A stretch of 51,649 bases of DNA from an uncultured Opitutia bacterium (GTDB lineage Bacteria > Verrucomicrobiota > Verrucomicrobiia > Opitutales > Opitutaceae): the NCBI GenBank assembly GCA_903896015.1, contig CAITWF010000039.1:1-51649 (forward strand), in the 5' to 3' direction. Position 1 is the first letter of the stretch. Each line of letters begins with the position of its first letter. The notes below the pieces were generated by a model, which was given only the letters and a program-made list of their open reading frames with translations, had not been told where the DNA came from and did not search any database. The translations under genes were made by a program, and so were the position numbers. Positions 20,436 to 28,794 of the stretch are shown in pieces.

Positions 20436-21485
20436 TCACTTCCCGACCGCGAGGATCGAAAACGAGTCCGGCACCATCGCGCCGCCACGGCCGCCCTTTC
20501 TTGGGGCGTCGCCCGGAGCCGGCGCTGGCGCCGGCGCGCGGTCCGCCGTGATGAGCAAGATGCGACCGGTCTTATCGTCGAGCGTGCAGGTCTTCGCACC
20601 GGCTTTGGTTTGAAGGTCCTGCTCGATGACGAAACTGGTCGGGCTGTTTTCCTTGATGATCGACAGCGTGCCATTGCCGTGGGAGCTGAACGCTTCCATC
20701 GTGGCGGGATTGAACACCGCGCCGTCGGAACTTCCGGCCAGGGGCAGGCTCGCGACGATTTTTCCGTCGTCGGCATTAAGGATCACGCAAGTGGCGGGCT
20801 CGCGGCAGCACGCGAAAAGAATTCGGTTCTTCACATCGAGCGCGAGGCCCGCCGGTGTGCTGGCTTTGCTGCTCAGATCGTAATTGCCGATCACCTTGAG
20901 CGCTTTCGCATCGACGACTGCGACGCTCGCCTTGTCTTCGACGTCGATGAAGACCTTGCCCTGACCATCGCTCTGCGCTTGCTCCGGCGCGCCGCCGAGG
21001 TCGATTGTGCCGACGATCGACCCGTCCTTGCCATCGAGCACGGTCACGTTGGGCGCGCGGTGGCTGAGCACGTAGATGCGCTCCGTCAGCGGCTCGAAGA
21101 AAATTCCATCCGGGTTACCCTCCACCGTGATCGTCTTGATCGTCGCAAGCGTCTGCGTGTCCCACATGACGACCGGCTTGCTGCTCGAAAATCCGTGGTG
21201 CGACTTCGGATCGATCGCGGCGCCGTGGACGCCGGCCGTTTCCGCGATTTCCCCGACGTATTTCAGCGAGTCGAGATCGTAGACGGTCACGTGGTTCGCC
21301 GGAGCGCCGCGCGGGATGTAGAGTCGGCGCCCGTCCGGGTCGGCCTGTACGTAGTCGAAACCGCCTGCGCCGCCGACCTTGGCGGACGCGACTACTTTGT
21401 AGGCGCCAGACTCAGCGGCATGCGCGAGCCCAACCGACGCCGTCAAACCCAACGCCAACCAAACCAACCGGGAGGAAGTATTCAT
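20436..21485 (-). CDS. Exported YncE-like beta-propeller protein
   Basis: About 349 residues from ATG 21485, giving a signal peptide (SRLVWLALGLTASVGLAHA). The rest is a series of short WD/NHL-like repeats: VTVYDLDSLKYVGEI, VVMWDTQTLATIKTI, VTVLDGKDGSIVGTI, VAVVDAKALKVIGNY, CVILNADDGKIVASLPL, which fits a seven-bladed YncE or lactonase-like propeller. Members bind ligands or DNA or have no known activity, so no function is assigned. A Pro/Ala/Gly-rich stretch (APAPAPAPGDAPRKGGRGG) precedes the C-terminus. Confidence 0.8.
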   Translation of the reverse strand: MNTSSRLVWLALGLTASVGLAHAAESGAYKVVASAKVGGAGGFDYVQADPDGRRLYIPRGAPANHVTVYDLDSLKYVGEIAETAGVHGAAIDPKSHHGFSSSKPVVMWDTQTLATIKTITVEGNPDGIFFEPLTERIYVLSHRAPNVTVLDGKDGSIVGTIDLGGAPEQAQSDGQGKVFIDVEDKASVAVVDAKALKVIGNYDLSSKASTPAGLALDVKNRILFACCREPATCVILNADDGKIVASLPLAGSSDGAVFNPATMEAFSSHGNGTLSIIKENSPTSFVIEQDLQTKAGAKTCTLDDKTGRILLITADRAPAPAPAPGDAPRKGGRGGAMVPDSFSILAVGK

Positions 21486-21553
21486 AGTGAAAGAGACGAC
21501 AACCCTCACCCCGAAACGATGCCGAAGCGACGACGAAACAGATTACGTTTCTG

Positions 21554-22255
21554 TCATCCGCCGAGGATCTCGAGCATCCGCGTGAAGAGCCGGTTCACCT
21601 TTGCCTGATTGTCTTTCACGAGTTCCTTGAACTTCGCAAAATCGATCTCGGTGCCCTCAAGGCCGTTCGCGTAGTTGTCGATCAGCGCGAGCGAGTTGTA
21701 ACGCAGGCCGAGTTCCGTGCAAAGGTCGGCCTCGTGCGCGGCGGTCATGCCGATCACGTCGCCCCAATGCTGCACGATTTTGATTTCCGCCTTGGTTTCG
21801 AACCGCGGGCCACGCATCTGCACGTAGACTTTGCCAGTGTGAATCTTGAATTCCGGAGCGAGTTCGCCGACGAGCTTCGGGATCAGGTTATTCGCGATCA
21901 CCGGGGCGCCGCCCTTGAGCTCGGTGTCGAAAAATGTCGCCGGCCCCTGCTGCAAGCCGACGTAATCCGCACACGACACGAACGTGCCCGGCGGCAGCTC
22001 CTTCTTCAGCGAGCCGACCGAGTTGAGCGACACGATGTCCTCAAACCCGAGATCCGCGAGCGCGCGGATGTTGGCGCGGTAATTGATCGAATGCGGCGGC
22101 AGCGGAAACGCGTAGCCGTGGCGGTTAATGAGCGCGTGCTCGCCACGTGATTTGTAGGTGACGGCACCAAATTTTGTCTCGATCGTCTTCACGTCCCACG
22201 ACGCAAACAACTGCGAGTTCACAATGCTGGTGCCACTGATGAATGCGACTTTCAT
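21554..22255 (-). CDS. MTAP/PNP-family nucleoside phosphorylase (S-methylthioadenosine or thioinosine phosphorylase-like)
   Basis: About 233 residues from ATG 22255 (MKVAFISGTSI); an ATG at 22267 is possible. Family features: phosphate loop near the N-terminus, HSINYRANIRALADLG (55-70), the LNSVGSLKKELPPGTFV strand, the signature VQMRGPRFETKAEI (145-158), and GMTAAHEADLCTELGL where most relatives have GMTxxPEA. Members cleave purine nucleosides such as methylthioadenosine with phosphate in methionine salvage. The changed substrate-side residues and the DNYANGLEG segment leave the true substrate open. Its start is only 28 bases from the divergent lipoprotein gene. Confidence 0.8.
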   Translation of the reverse strand: MKVAFISGTSIVNSQLFASWDVKTIETKFGAVTYKSRGEHALINRHGYAFPLPPHSINYRANIRALADLGFEDIVSLNSVGSLKKELPPGTFVSCADYVGLQQGPATFFDTELKGGAPVIANNLIPKLVGELAPEFKIHTGKVYVQMRGPRFETKAEIKIVQHWGDVIGMTAAHEADLCTELGLRYNSLALIDNYANGLEGTEIDFAKFKELVKDNQAKVNRLFTRMLEILGG

Positions 22256-22283
22256 CCGAAGAATCACGCGCTACACCCAATCA

Positions 22284-23033
22284 ATGACAATGCGAAAACT
22301 TGGTGCACGCCTCACATTCGCGGCGGCCCTCTCCGCCGTTGCCTTGAGCGGAGGCGGCTGCGCGACCCCCGGCCCGCTGCACGTCTACTCGGTCGCCACG
22401 GCAACAGCGCCGGAGATTCGCGATGAAGGCCCGGCTCCAGCGATAAGCGTGCCCACGTTCCTCGCCGCCGGCGAATCGATCACGGGCTTCGCCTACGATC
22501 CCTTCACTGATCATTTTTTTCTGCGGCTGGCCCCGGGCAATCGCATCCGCGTCGTCGATCGGCCGGCGCGGGCGATCAAGAGGGAATTCACCGTGGAGAA
22601 ACTTCCCACCGATGGTGGCGGCGATCTAGCGCTGCGACCGCGGGACGGACGTCTGTTTCTCGCGCTCACGCACGAGCCGGCACTAATGGAACTTTCGCGT
22701 TTTGGTGACTTTGTGAGGCAAATCGCACTCGATGCACCGGCGGCGGGTGTCGCGATCGATGCAACGCGAGACCATATGCTCACCCTCGATGAAACCGGAA
22801 AAAAAATAACGGTGCACGATCTGGCGGGCGCTGCGCTCGCGCAAATTTCACTCGATCGCGCGGTGGCGCTCGGGTCGCTCGGTTACGATGGAGACCGGCG
22901 CGAAATTTATGCGCCGCTCGCGGGCAACGCGACGATCGGGGTGTTCGACGAACATGGCCGCCTCCAGCGCAAGCTGCCGATTGCGGCGGAGTTTCTCGAT
23001 GTCGGGCCGCGGTCGTTTTTGCGGATGTTCTGA
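22284..23033 (+). CDS. Putative lipoprotein with propeller-like repeats, unknown function
   Basis: About 249 residues from ATG 22284 (a second ATG is two codons on). The signal RLTFAAALSAVALSGGGC resembles a lipoprotein signal, but GGGC is not a standard lipobox. The mature chain has repeated short strands of the type seen in SMP-30/NHL propellers: ITGFAYDPFTDHFFLRLAPG, DLALRPRDGRLFLALTHEP, AGVAIDATRDHMLTLDETG and LGSLGYDGDRREIYAPLAG. This spacing supports a partial beta-propeller. It is divergent from the phosphorylase gene with only 28 bases between starts, and 39 bases before the esterase gene, so it may share that transcript. Confidence 0.75.
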   Translation: MTMRKLGARLTFAAALSAVALSGGGCATPGPLHVYSVATATAPEIRDEGPAPAISVPTFLAAGESITGFAYDPFTDHFFLRLAPGNRIRVVDRPARAIKREFTVEKLPTDGGGDLALRPRDGRLFLALTHEPALMELSRFGDFVRQIALDAPAAGVAIDATRDHMLTLDETGKKITVHDLAGAALAQISLDRAVALGSLGYDGDRREIYAPLAGNATIGVFDEHGRLQRKLPIAAEFLDVGPRSFLRMF

Positions 23034-23072
23034 GCTTGTCACGCCGCACGCGTCGTTCGTCACTTACCCGCC

Positions 23073-24053
23073 ATGCCGCTCATCGATCTGCCGCTCGCCG
23101 AGCTCCGCCGCTATCCCGGCCGCAACCCGCGTCCTGCCGATTTCGACGCTTACTGGAATGCCGCGCTGCGCGAACTCGACGCCACCGATCCGCGCCCCGA
23201 GCTGCGGCCGAATCCGATCGTCGCGACCGACAGCATTGAGGCGTTCGATCTGTGGTTCACCGGCGTGGGAGGCGCGCGCATTTACGCAAAGTTTCTGCGG
23301 CCAAAAATTTCCGCCGCCGGCGATTCAGCGAAAAAATTTCCGGCCGTGCTCCACTTTCACGGCTACGCGGGCCACAGTGGCGACTGGGTCGACAAGCTCG
23401 GTTGGCCGGCGGCGGGGTTCTGTTTTGCCTCGATGGATTGCCGCGGTCAGGGCGGCCGCTCGGAGGACAGTGGGCAGGTGAAGGGTACGACGCTCCGCGG
23501 CCACATCGTGCGCGGCCTCGACGATCCAGATGCGCGGAAGCTGGCGTTTCGGCAGATCTTCTTGGACACCGCGCAGCTCGCGCGCGTCGTGATGAGCCTG
23601 CCCGAAGTTGACGCCGGTCGCGTCGGCTGCTTCGGCAACTCGCAGGGCGGCGCGCTCACGCTCGCGTGCGCTGCGCTCGAACCGCGCATCCAGCGCAGCG
23701 CGCCCGTCTACCCTTTTCTGTGCGACTACCGCCGCGTTTGGGAAATGGATCAGGCGAAGGACGCTTACGAGGAGCTGCGCCTTTTTTTCCGCAACTTCGA
23801 TCCGCGCCACGAACGCGAAGAGGAAATTTTCACGAAGCTCGGCTACATCGACTGCCAGCACCTCGCGCCACGCATCAAGGCGGAGACGCTGATGTTCACG
23901 GGCCTGATGGACACGATTTGCCCGCCGAGTTCACAGTTCGCCGCATTCAACAAAATTTCCGCCAAGAAGGACGTCGTGATCTACCCCGACTTCACCCACG
24001 AGGTACTACCCGGTCAAATTGATCGGACGTTTAGCTTTATGCGCGGATTGTGA
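23073..24053 (+). CDS. Acetyl xylan esterase / cephalosporin-C deacetylase family (CE7) hydrolase
   Basis: A 326-residue alpha/beta hydrolase. The N-terminal P-R-P-x-D-F-D-A-Y-W motif, HFHGYAGHSGDWVDKLGW with the oxyanion region, MDCRGQGGRSED, the nucleophile elbow GCFGNSQGGA (S190), D280 (GLMDTICPPSSQFAAFN) and H309 (DFTHEVLP) are all in place for the CE7 catalytic triad. CE7 enzymes remove acetyl groups from xylo-oligosaccharides and other small esters. No signal peptide is seen, so it is likely cytoplasmic. This fits a polysaccharide-using Verrucomicrobium, though no other carbohydrate gene is next to it. Confidence 0.92.
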   Translation: MPLIDLPLAELRRYPGRNPRPADFDAYWNAALRELDATDPRPELRPNPIVATDSIEAFDLWFTGVGGARIYAKFLRPKISAAGDSAKKFPAVLHFHGYAGHSGDWVDKLGWPAAGFCFASMDCRGQGGRSEDSGQVKGTTLRGHIVRGLDDPDARKLAFRQIFLDTAQLARVVMSLPEVDAGRVGCFGNSQGGALTLACAALEPRIQRSAPVYPFLCDYRRVWEMDQAKDAYEELRLFFRNFDPRHEREEEIFTKLGYIDCQHLAPRIKAETLMFTGLMDTICPPSSQFAAFNKISAKKDVVIYPDFTHEVLPGQIDRTFSFMRGL

Positions 24054-24137
24054 GAAGTCTGGGCGCGCGTCCTCACGCGCTGTTCAGAAAATTTGACAGC
24101 GCCGGGTCGGCGTGTTCGGGACAACCCGCCAGCACCC

Positions 24138-24434
24138 TCAGCCCACCCACGAAATCTTTTGGAGCCGTTGCGCGAGCTCGACGTCCTTCGCAGTGACCTT
24201 GCCGCCGGCATCGTGCGTATTGAGCCGGATCGCGACGCGGTTGTAGACGTTGGTCCAGTCCGGGTGATGATCGAGCGACTCGGCTTCGAAGCTTGCGCGC
24301 ACCATGAAGCTCATCGCATCGCGGAAGGACCCGAACTCAAAATTCTTCGCGAGCGCGTCGCGCCTAAGCGTCCAGCCGGGCAGCCCGGTGAGCGCCGCCG
24401 CAATTTTCGCCGCCGTCAGTGGAGTGCTGCTCAT
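24138..24434 (-). CDS. phhB: Pterin-4a-carbinolamine dehydratase
   Basis: A 98-residue protein matching the PCD/DCoH family along its length: LPGWTLRRDALAKNFEFGSF, FEAESLDHHPDWTNVYNRVA with the active-site HH, then the LNTHDAGGKVTAKDVELAQR motif. It recycles the carbinolamine made by aromatic amino acid hydroxylases. No hydroxylase gene is in view. A TTGACA lies on the minus strand about 30 bases upstream (near 24463-24468). The genes on both sides are unrelated, and it is convergent with the esterase. Confidence 0.95.
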   Translation of the reverse strand: MSSTPLTAAKIAAALTGLPGWTLRRDALAKNFEFGSFRDAMSFMVRASFEAESLDHHPDWTNVYNRVAIRLNTHDAGGKVTAKDVELAQRLQKISWVG

Positions 24435-24503
24435 GCCGCAACGGTTGCCCGGTCTTCCCCCTTGTCAACGCACGCGCCGCCAACCTAACTCTTCCCTTCA
24501 AGC

Positions 24504-25256
24504 ATGAGCCAAGCGCCCGCGCCCGCCCACATCCCGCACCACGTCGCCATTATCATGGACGGCAACGGTCGCTGGGCCAAACAGCGCGGGCTGCCGCGGA
24601 TCGAGGGGCACCGGCGCGGCGTCGAGACGGTCCGGACAACGACCTTTGCCGCCCGCGATCTCGGGGTAAAGATGCTCACGCTCTACGCCTTCTCAGTCGA
24701 AAACTGGAAGCGCCCGCAGGACGAGGTCGGAGCATTGATGGGGCTGCTTGAGTATTACCTGAAGAAGGAACTGGAAACCTTCGTCCGCGACCGCGTTCGC
24801 CTCCGCACGATCGGACGAACCGAAGAAATGCCGGCGAGCATCCAGAAACTCCTCCGCGCAACGATGGAGGAGACGAAACAATTCACCGACTACACGCTCG
24901 TGCTCGCGCTCAACTACGGAGCCCGAAGCGAAATCGTAGATGCCGCGCGGGCCTACGCCTCGGCCGTTGCCGCCGGCAAAGAAAAACTCAACGACGGCTC
25001 GTGGCAGAGTTTCAGCCGCTACCTCTACACCGCCGACATGCCCGACCCCGATCTTGTGATTCGCACGTCGGGGGAGACGCGCATCAGCAATTTTCTTTTG
25101 ATGCAGGCGGCCTACGCGGAGTTCGTCTTCACGCCCGTGCTCTGGCCCGACTTTACGAAGGCCGACCTGGCGGCAGCGATCGCCGAGTTCGCGAAGCGTG
25201 AACGGCGTTTCGGGCTGACGAGCGAGCAGCTCAAACCGACCGCGACGTCGAAATAA
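24504..25256 (+). CDS. uppS: Isoprenyl transferase (undecaprenyl diphosphate synthase)
   Basis: A 250-residue cis-prenyltransferase that extends farnesyl-PP with isopentenyl-PP to the C55 carrier for peptidoglycan and other glycans. Signature motifs: VAIIMDGNGRWAKQRGLPR with the catalytic Asp, GHRRGVETVRT, YAFSVENWKRPQDEV, and LVIRTSGETRISNFLLMQAA. First gene of a five-gene operon; the start of cdsA is 15 bases after its stop. The ATG is preceded by CTTCCCTTCAAGC, with no Shine-Dalgarno sequence. Confidence 0.96.
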   Translation: MSQAPAPAHIPHHVAIIMDGNGRWAKQRGLPRIEGHRRGVETVRTTTFAARDLGVKMLTLYAFSVENWKRPQDEVGALMGLLEYYLKKELETFVRDRVRLRTIGRTEEMPASIQKLLRATMEETKQFTDYTLVLALNYGARSEIVDAARAYASAVAAGKEKLNDGSWQSFSRYLYTADMPDPDLVIRTSGETRISNFLLMQAAYAEFVFTPVLWPDFTKADLAAAIAEFAKRERRFGLTSEQLKPTATSK

Positions 25257-25271
25257 TCTTCCCGACTCACC

Positions 25272-26102
25272 GTGGCGAAACGCATTTTCAGCACCCTCAT
25301 CCTCTGGACGTTCCTAGGCGGCACGCTGTGGTTTTTCCGCACCAACGGAGCGTTGGTGCTGATCGCGGTCATGTCGGTCCTGACATTGCGAGAGTTTTAC
25401 CAGCTGATACGCGGCGCGGGCTACGCGCCGTTCGACAAACTCGGGCTCACCTTTGGCGGACTCATCACGCTCGCCCCTTGGGCCGAGGCACGCTTCGGCC
25501 ACGCCAATCACCTGCTGCTGGCGCTGGCGACCGTCGTAATCGCGGTGCGACTGCTCGGCGAGCGCAAGCCGGAGAACCGCGTCGAGTCGCTTGCCTCAAC
25601 CATCGTCGGTCTCGTCTACGTTTCGCTGCTGCTGCAATATTTTGTGCGCATTGTGACCCCGCTCGCGGGCGACACAATTTCTCCCAACGGCCGTCTGCTG
25701 CTCGCGGTGTGGCTCATCATGGTGGCGAAATTCTGCGACATGGGTGCGCTCCTCATCGGCCTCGCGATCGGCAAGCACAAGATGTCGCCGCAGATATCGC
25801 CGAAAAAAACCTGGGAAGGCGCGATTGGCGGCGTGGTGCTCTCAATGGTGAGCGGGGCGACGTTCGCCCATTTCGCGCGCGATTCATTTCCATCGCACAT
25901 GACACCCCTGATCGCCGCACTCATGGCCGCACCGCTCGCCGTGCTCGCGATCGTATCCGACCTGATCGAGTCGGTGATCAAGCGTCGCGCGAATCTCAAG
26001 GACTCCGGCCGCGGCGTGCCCGGCATCGGCGGGATGTTTGACCTCAGCGACAGCCTCATCCTCGCGGCGCCACTCGGCTATTTTCTTTTCGGATTGCCCT
26101 GA
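25272..26102 (+). CDS. cdsA: Phosphatidate cytidylyltransferase
   Basis: A 276-residue inner-membrane enzyme making CDP-diacylglycerol from phosphatidate and CTP. About eight hydrophobic segments are visible. The C-terminal signature is IESVIKRRANLKDSGRGVPG followed by IGGMFDLSDSLILAAPLGYF. Most CdsA proteins read GHGGxxDRxDS here, so this one has IGG for HGG and L for the Arg after the Asp. The start is GTG 25272 (MAKRIFSTLILWTF). It is tightly packed in the operon, 6 bases before dxr. The function is safe at family level; the changed signature residues are noted separately. Confidence 0.92.
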   Translation: MAKRIFSTLILWTFLGGTLWFFRTNGALVLIAVMSVLTLREFYQLIRGAGYAPFDKLGLTFGGLITLAPWAEARFGHANHLLLALATVVIAVRLLGERKPENRVESLASTIVGLVYVSLLLQYFVRIVTPLAGDTISPNGRLLLAVWLIMVAKFCDMGALLIGLAIGKHKMSPQISPKKTWEGAIGGVVLSMVSGATFAHFARDSFPSHMTPLIAALMAAPLAVLAIVSDLIESVIKRRANLKDSGRGVPGIGGMFDLSDSLILAAPLGYFLFGLP

Positions 26103-26108
26103 CGCGCC

Positions 26109-27290
26109 ATGACCGCGACCAAGAAGAAACGCGTCGTCCTCCTCGGCGCGACGGGCTCCATCGGAGAAAATGCCCTCCGCGTGATCGCCGCGCATCGCGA
26201 CAAGCTCGAACTCGTCGGCATCGCCGCGCGCGCGAACTGGGAAAAGCTCGCCGCGATCGCGACCCGCTTCGGGGTCAAGCATGTCGGGATTTTTGAGAAT
26301 GCCACTCTGGGCACGGCACGGGAAAACTCAGCCGCGTTTCCCACAGATACGAAGTTCGTCGGTGGACTCGCCGGCTTGGTCGAGCTCGCACAACTGCCCG
26401 AGGCCGACATCGTGCTAGTCGCCGTGGTCGGCACGACCGGACTGCAGCCGGCGCTCGCCGCTCTCGCCGCCGGCAAGGATCTCGCGCTCGCGTCGAAGGA
26501 AATCCTCGTCCTCGCCGGCAAATTCGTGATGGCGGAAGCGAAAAAGCGCGGCGTGAAACTCCTCCCTGTCGACAGCGAGCACAACGCCGTCTTCCAATGT
26601 CTCGAGGGGCATCCTCACGCCGGCGTTCGCCGCATTGTGCTCACGGCGAGCGGCGGCGCGTTTCGCGACTGGCCGCAGGAACGGCTCGCGCACGCGACGC
26701 CTGCCGACGCACTCAAACATCCCAACTGGTCGATGGGTCCGAAAATCACAGTCGACTCCGCGACGCTCGCGAACAAAGGCCTCGAACTAATCGAAGCCCA
26801 GTGGCTCTTCGATCTGCAGCCCGAGCAATGCACCGCCATCCTGCATCCCCAAAGTATCGTGCACTGCCTCGTCGAATTCACCGACGGCGCCATGCTCGCT
26901 CAGCTCTCGCCACCTTCGATGACGTTTCCGATCCAGCACGCGTTGCTGCACCCCGACAGGGCGCCCGGCGTCGAAGCGTCGCTTGATTTTACGAAGTTGC
27001 TCGGTCTGGAATTCCGACCCGTCGACGAGACGCGTTTCCCGATGCTGCACCTCGCGAAGCAAACAATGGCATCTGGCGGCGCGGCCCCCGCGATCTATAA
27101 CGCGGCTAACGAAGTCGCCGTCGCCGCTTTCCTGAACAATCAAATTCCCTTCCTTGCGATCCCGCGGTTGGTCGAACACACTCTTGACAACATCCCTAAC
27201 TTCGAACCCACCGGCCTTGCTGCAATCTTAGCCGTGGACGCTGACGCCCGCCGCGCTGCGACTGCTGCCCTCGCCCACTACAAACTGTAG
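26109..27290 (+). CDS. dxr: 1-deoxy-D-xylulose-5-phosphate reductoisomerase
   Basis: A 393-residue enzyme for the second step of the MEP isoprenoid pathway (DXP to MEP with NADPH). The N-terminal nucleotide site is VVLLGATGSIGENALRVI. Further family motifs: LASKEILVLAGKFVMAEAKK, LLPVDSEHNAVFQCLEG, VLTASGGAFRDWP, HPNWSMGPKITVDSATLANK with metal-site D and E residues, GLELIEAQWLFD and LHPQSIVHCLVEF. Length is standard. It sits between cdsA and rseP (11-base gap) and shares the transcript with ispG. Confidence 0.96.
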   Translation: MTATKKKRVVLLGATGSIGENALRVIAAHRDKLELVGIAARANWEKLAAIATRFGVKHVGIFENATLGTARENSAAFPTDTKFVGGLAGLVELAQLPEADIVLVAVVGTTGLQPALAALAAGKDLALASKEILVLAGKFVMAEAKKRGVKLLPVDSEHNAVFQCLEGHPHAGVRRIVLTASGGAFRDWPQERLAHATPADALKHPNWSMGPKITVDSATLANKGLELIEAQWLFDLQPEQCTAILHPQSIVHCLVEFTDGAMLAQLSPPSMTFPIQHALLHPDRAPGVEASLDFTKLLGLEFRPVDETRFPMLHLAKQTMASGGAAPAIYNAANEVAVAAFLNNQIPFLAIPRLVEHTLDNIPNFEPTGLAAILAVDADARRAATAALAHYKL

Positions 27291-27301
27291 ATCAATTTCC
27301 T

Positions 27302-28753
27302 GTGTCCACCGACGCCCTTTCCTCGCTGCTCTCCAACACGTGGTCTTTTGCCCTCGTGGTGCTGTTCTTCGGAGGCTCGATCTTCGTTCACGAACTCGGC
27401 CACTTCCTCGCCGCCCGCCGCCGCGGCGCCCACGTTGAGCGCTTCTCAATCGGTTTCGGTCCGGCCATTTTTTCGTGGCGCGGCAAAGATGGCGTCGAAT
27501 ATCGCCTGTCGTGGATTCCACTCGGCGGCTACGTGCTCCTCCCACAACTCGCCGACCTCGGCCCGATCGAGGGCGAGAGCACGACCGATGTGAAGCGACT
27601 CCCGCCGATCGACTACGTTTCAAAGCTAATCATCCTCATCGCCGGCGCCACGTTCAACGTGTTGTTCGCCTTCGTGCTCGCGTGCGTCGTGTGGTTCGTC
27701 GGCGTGCCGACGATCGCCGACTGGACGACGACTAAAATCGGCCCGGTGGAGCCCACGCTCAAACTCACCGACGGAACCAGTGTCCCGAATCCCGCCGCCG
27801 AAGCCGGTCTCCAAGCCGGGGACATCGTGCGATCAATTGACGGCCACAACGTTGCCACGTTCGAGGACATCTGGAACGGCGTGATGCTCGGCAACGGCAG
27901 GGCCGCTGACGGCCGCCCGCAATCGCAGTTCCAAGTCGAGCGCTCCGGAGAAAAAATTAATGTGACGGTCTATCCCCGGCTCATGAGCGAAGAAAAAGTC
28001 CGCATCGCCGGGATCGATCCGGTCGAAAACATGCTCACGGCCGAAGCCGTCGTGCCCGGCTCCCCTGCCGAGGCCGCAGGCGTAAAGTCCGGTGACCGCA
28101 TCCTCGCCCTTGACGGCAAACCCGTCTTTCAGCGCGCGGCGGTCTTTGAGCATCTCTCGAAGAATCCGGATCGCGCCACCGCGTTCCTGCTCCAGCGCGG
28201 CGAAGATAAAATCACGCTGATGATCAAGCCGCGTCTCGAAACCGAGGAGCCGGGCACCAAGCCCGTCGCCCGTGTCGGGCTCCGCTACCGCGACCCGATC
28301 GTCGTGCTGCATCCGACGCCATGGGCGCAGCTTTCGGACAATGTCGTTTCCACTTTCCGTACGCTCAGAGCGTTGATCAGTCCGACTTCCGACATCGGCC
28401 CGTCGAAACTCAGCGGCCCCATCGGCATCGCCCGCGCGCTGCACCAACAGGCGCAGTGGGATTTCCGCCGCGCGCTCTGGTTTGTAATTCTCGTCAACGT
28501 CAACCTCGCGATCTTCAACCTACTGCCCGTGCCTGTGCTCGACGGCGGGCAGGTGCTCTTCGCCACAATCGGCCGCATCCGTCGGCGGGAGTTGCCGGCG
28601 AACTTCATCATCGCGACGCAGAGCGCGTTTTTCGTGCTGATTCTCTCGCTCATCGTCTATGTGAGCTTTTTCGACGTCCAACGGTGGCGGCGAGATATCA
28701 AGGCCGATCGCGCGGAAGCTGCCGCGCCCGCCCAACCGGCCGCGATAAAATAA
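27302..28753 (+). CDS. rseP: RIP metalloprotease RseP (site-2 protease family)
   Basis: A 483-residue intramembrane zinc protease that cleaves anti-sigma factors and remnant signal peptides. The zinc motif H30-E-x-x-H34 is in GGSIFVHELGHFLAARRRG in the first helix. Two PDZ domains follow (PAAEAGLQAGDIVRSIDGHN and SPAEAAGVKSGDRILALDGK). The C-terminal helix pair carries NLLPVPVLDGGQVLF, with the conserved Asp. Starts at GTG 27302; no ATG fits the N-terminus. The gene lies between dxr and ispG, the usual place in many bacteria. The end (AAPAQPAAIK) is a short soluble tail. Confidence 0.95.
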   Translation: MSTDALSSLLSNTWSFALVVLFFGGSIFVHELGHFLAARRRGAHVERFSIGFGPAIFSWRGKDGVEYRLSWIPLGGYVLLPQLADLGPIEGESTTDVKRLPPIDYVSKLIILIAGATFNVLFAFVLACVVWFVGVPTIADWTTTKIGPVEPTLKLTDGTSVPNPAAEAGLQAGDIVRSIDGHNVATFEDIWNGVMLGNGRAADGRPQSQFQVERSGEKINVTVYPRLMSEEKVRIAGIDPVENMLTAEAVVPGSPAEAAGVKSGDRILALDGKPVFQRAAVFEHLSKNPDRATAFLLQRGEDKITLMIKPRLETEEPGTKPVARVGLRYRDPIVVLHPTPWAQLSDNVVSTFRTLRALISPTSDIGPSKLSGPIGIARALHQQAQWDFRRALWFVILVNVNLAIFNLLPVPVLDGGQVLFATIGRIRRRELPANFIIATQSAFFVLILSLIVYVSFFDVQRWRRDIKADRAEAAAPAQPAAIK

Positions 28754-28794
28754 TTTTTGCGGTCGCGCGCTGCCGCGCCACGCTGGTTGCCGCC

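Noticed and set aside
19704-21608. A 634-codon plus-strand open frame
   Set aside because: Lies antisense to the MoxR, beta-propeller and phosphorylase genes, all of which have clear family motifs.
24054-24137. Possible bidirectional terminator between the esterase and phhB genes
   Set aside because: Only a short, poorly paired GCGCG stem and no T-run on either strand.
28321-28794. N-terminal extension of the ispG frame
   Set aside because: It overlaps the conserved end of rseP and has no homology; ATG 28795 starts the family sequence.
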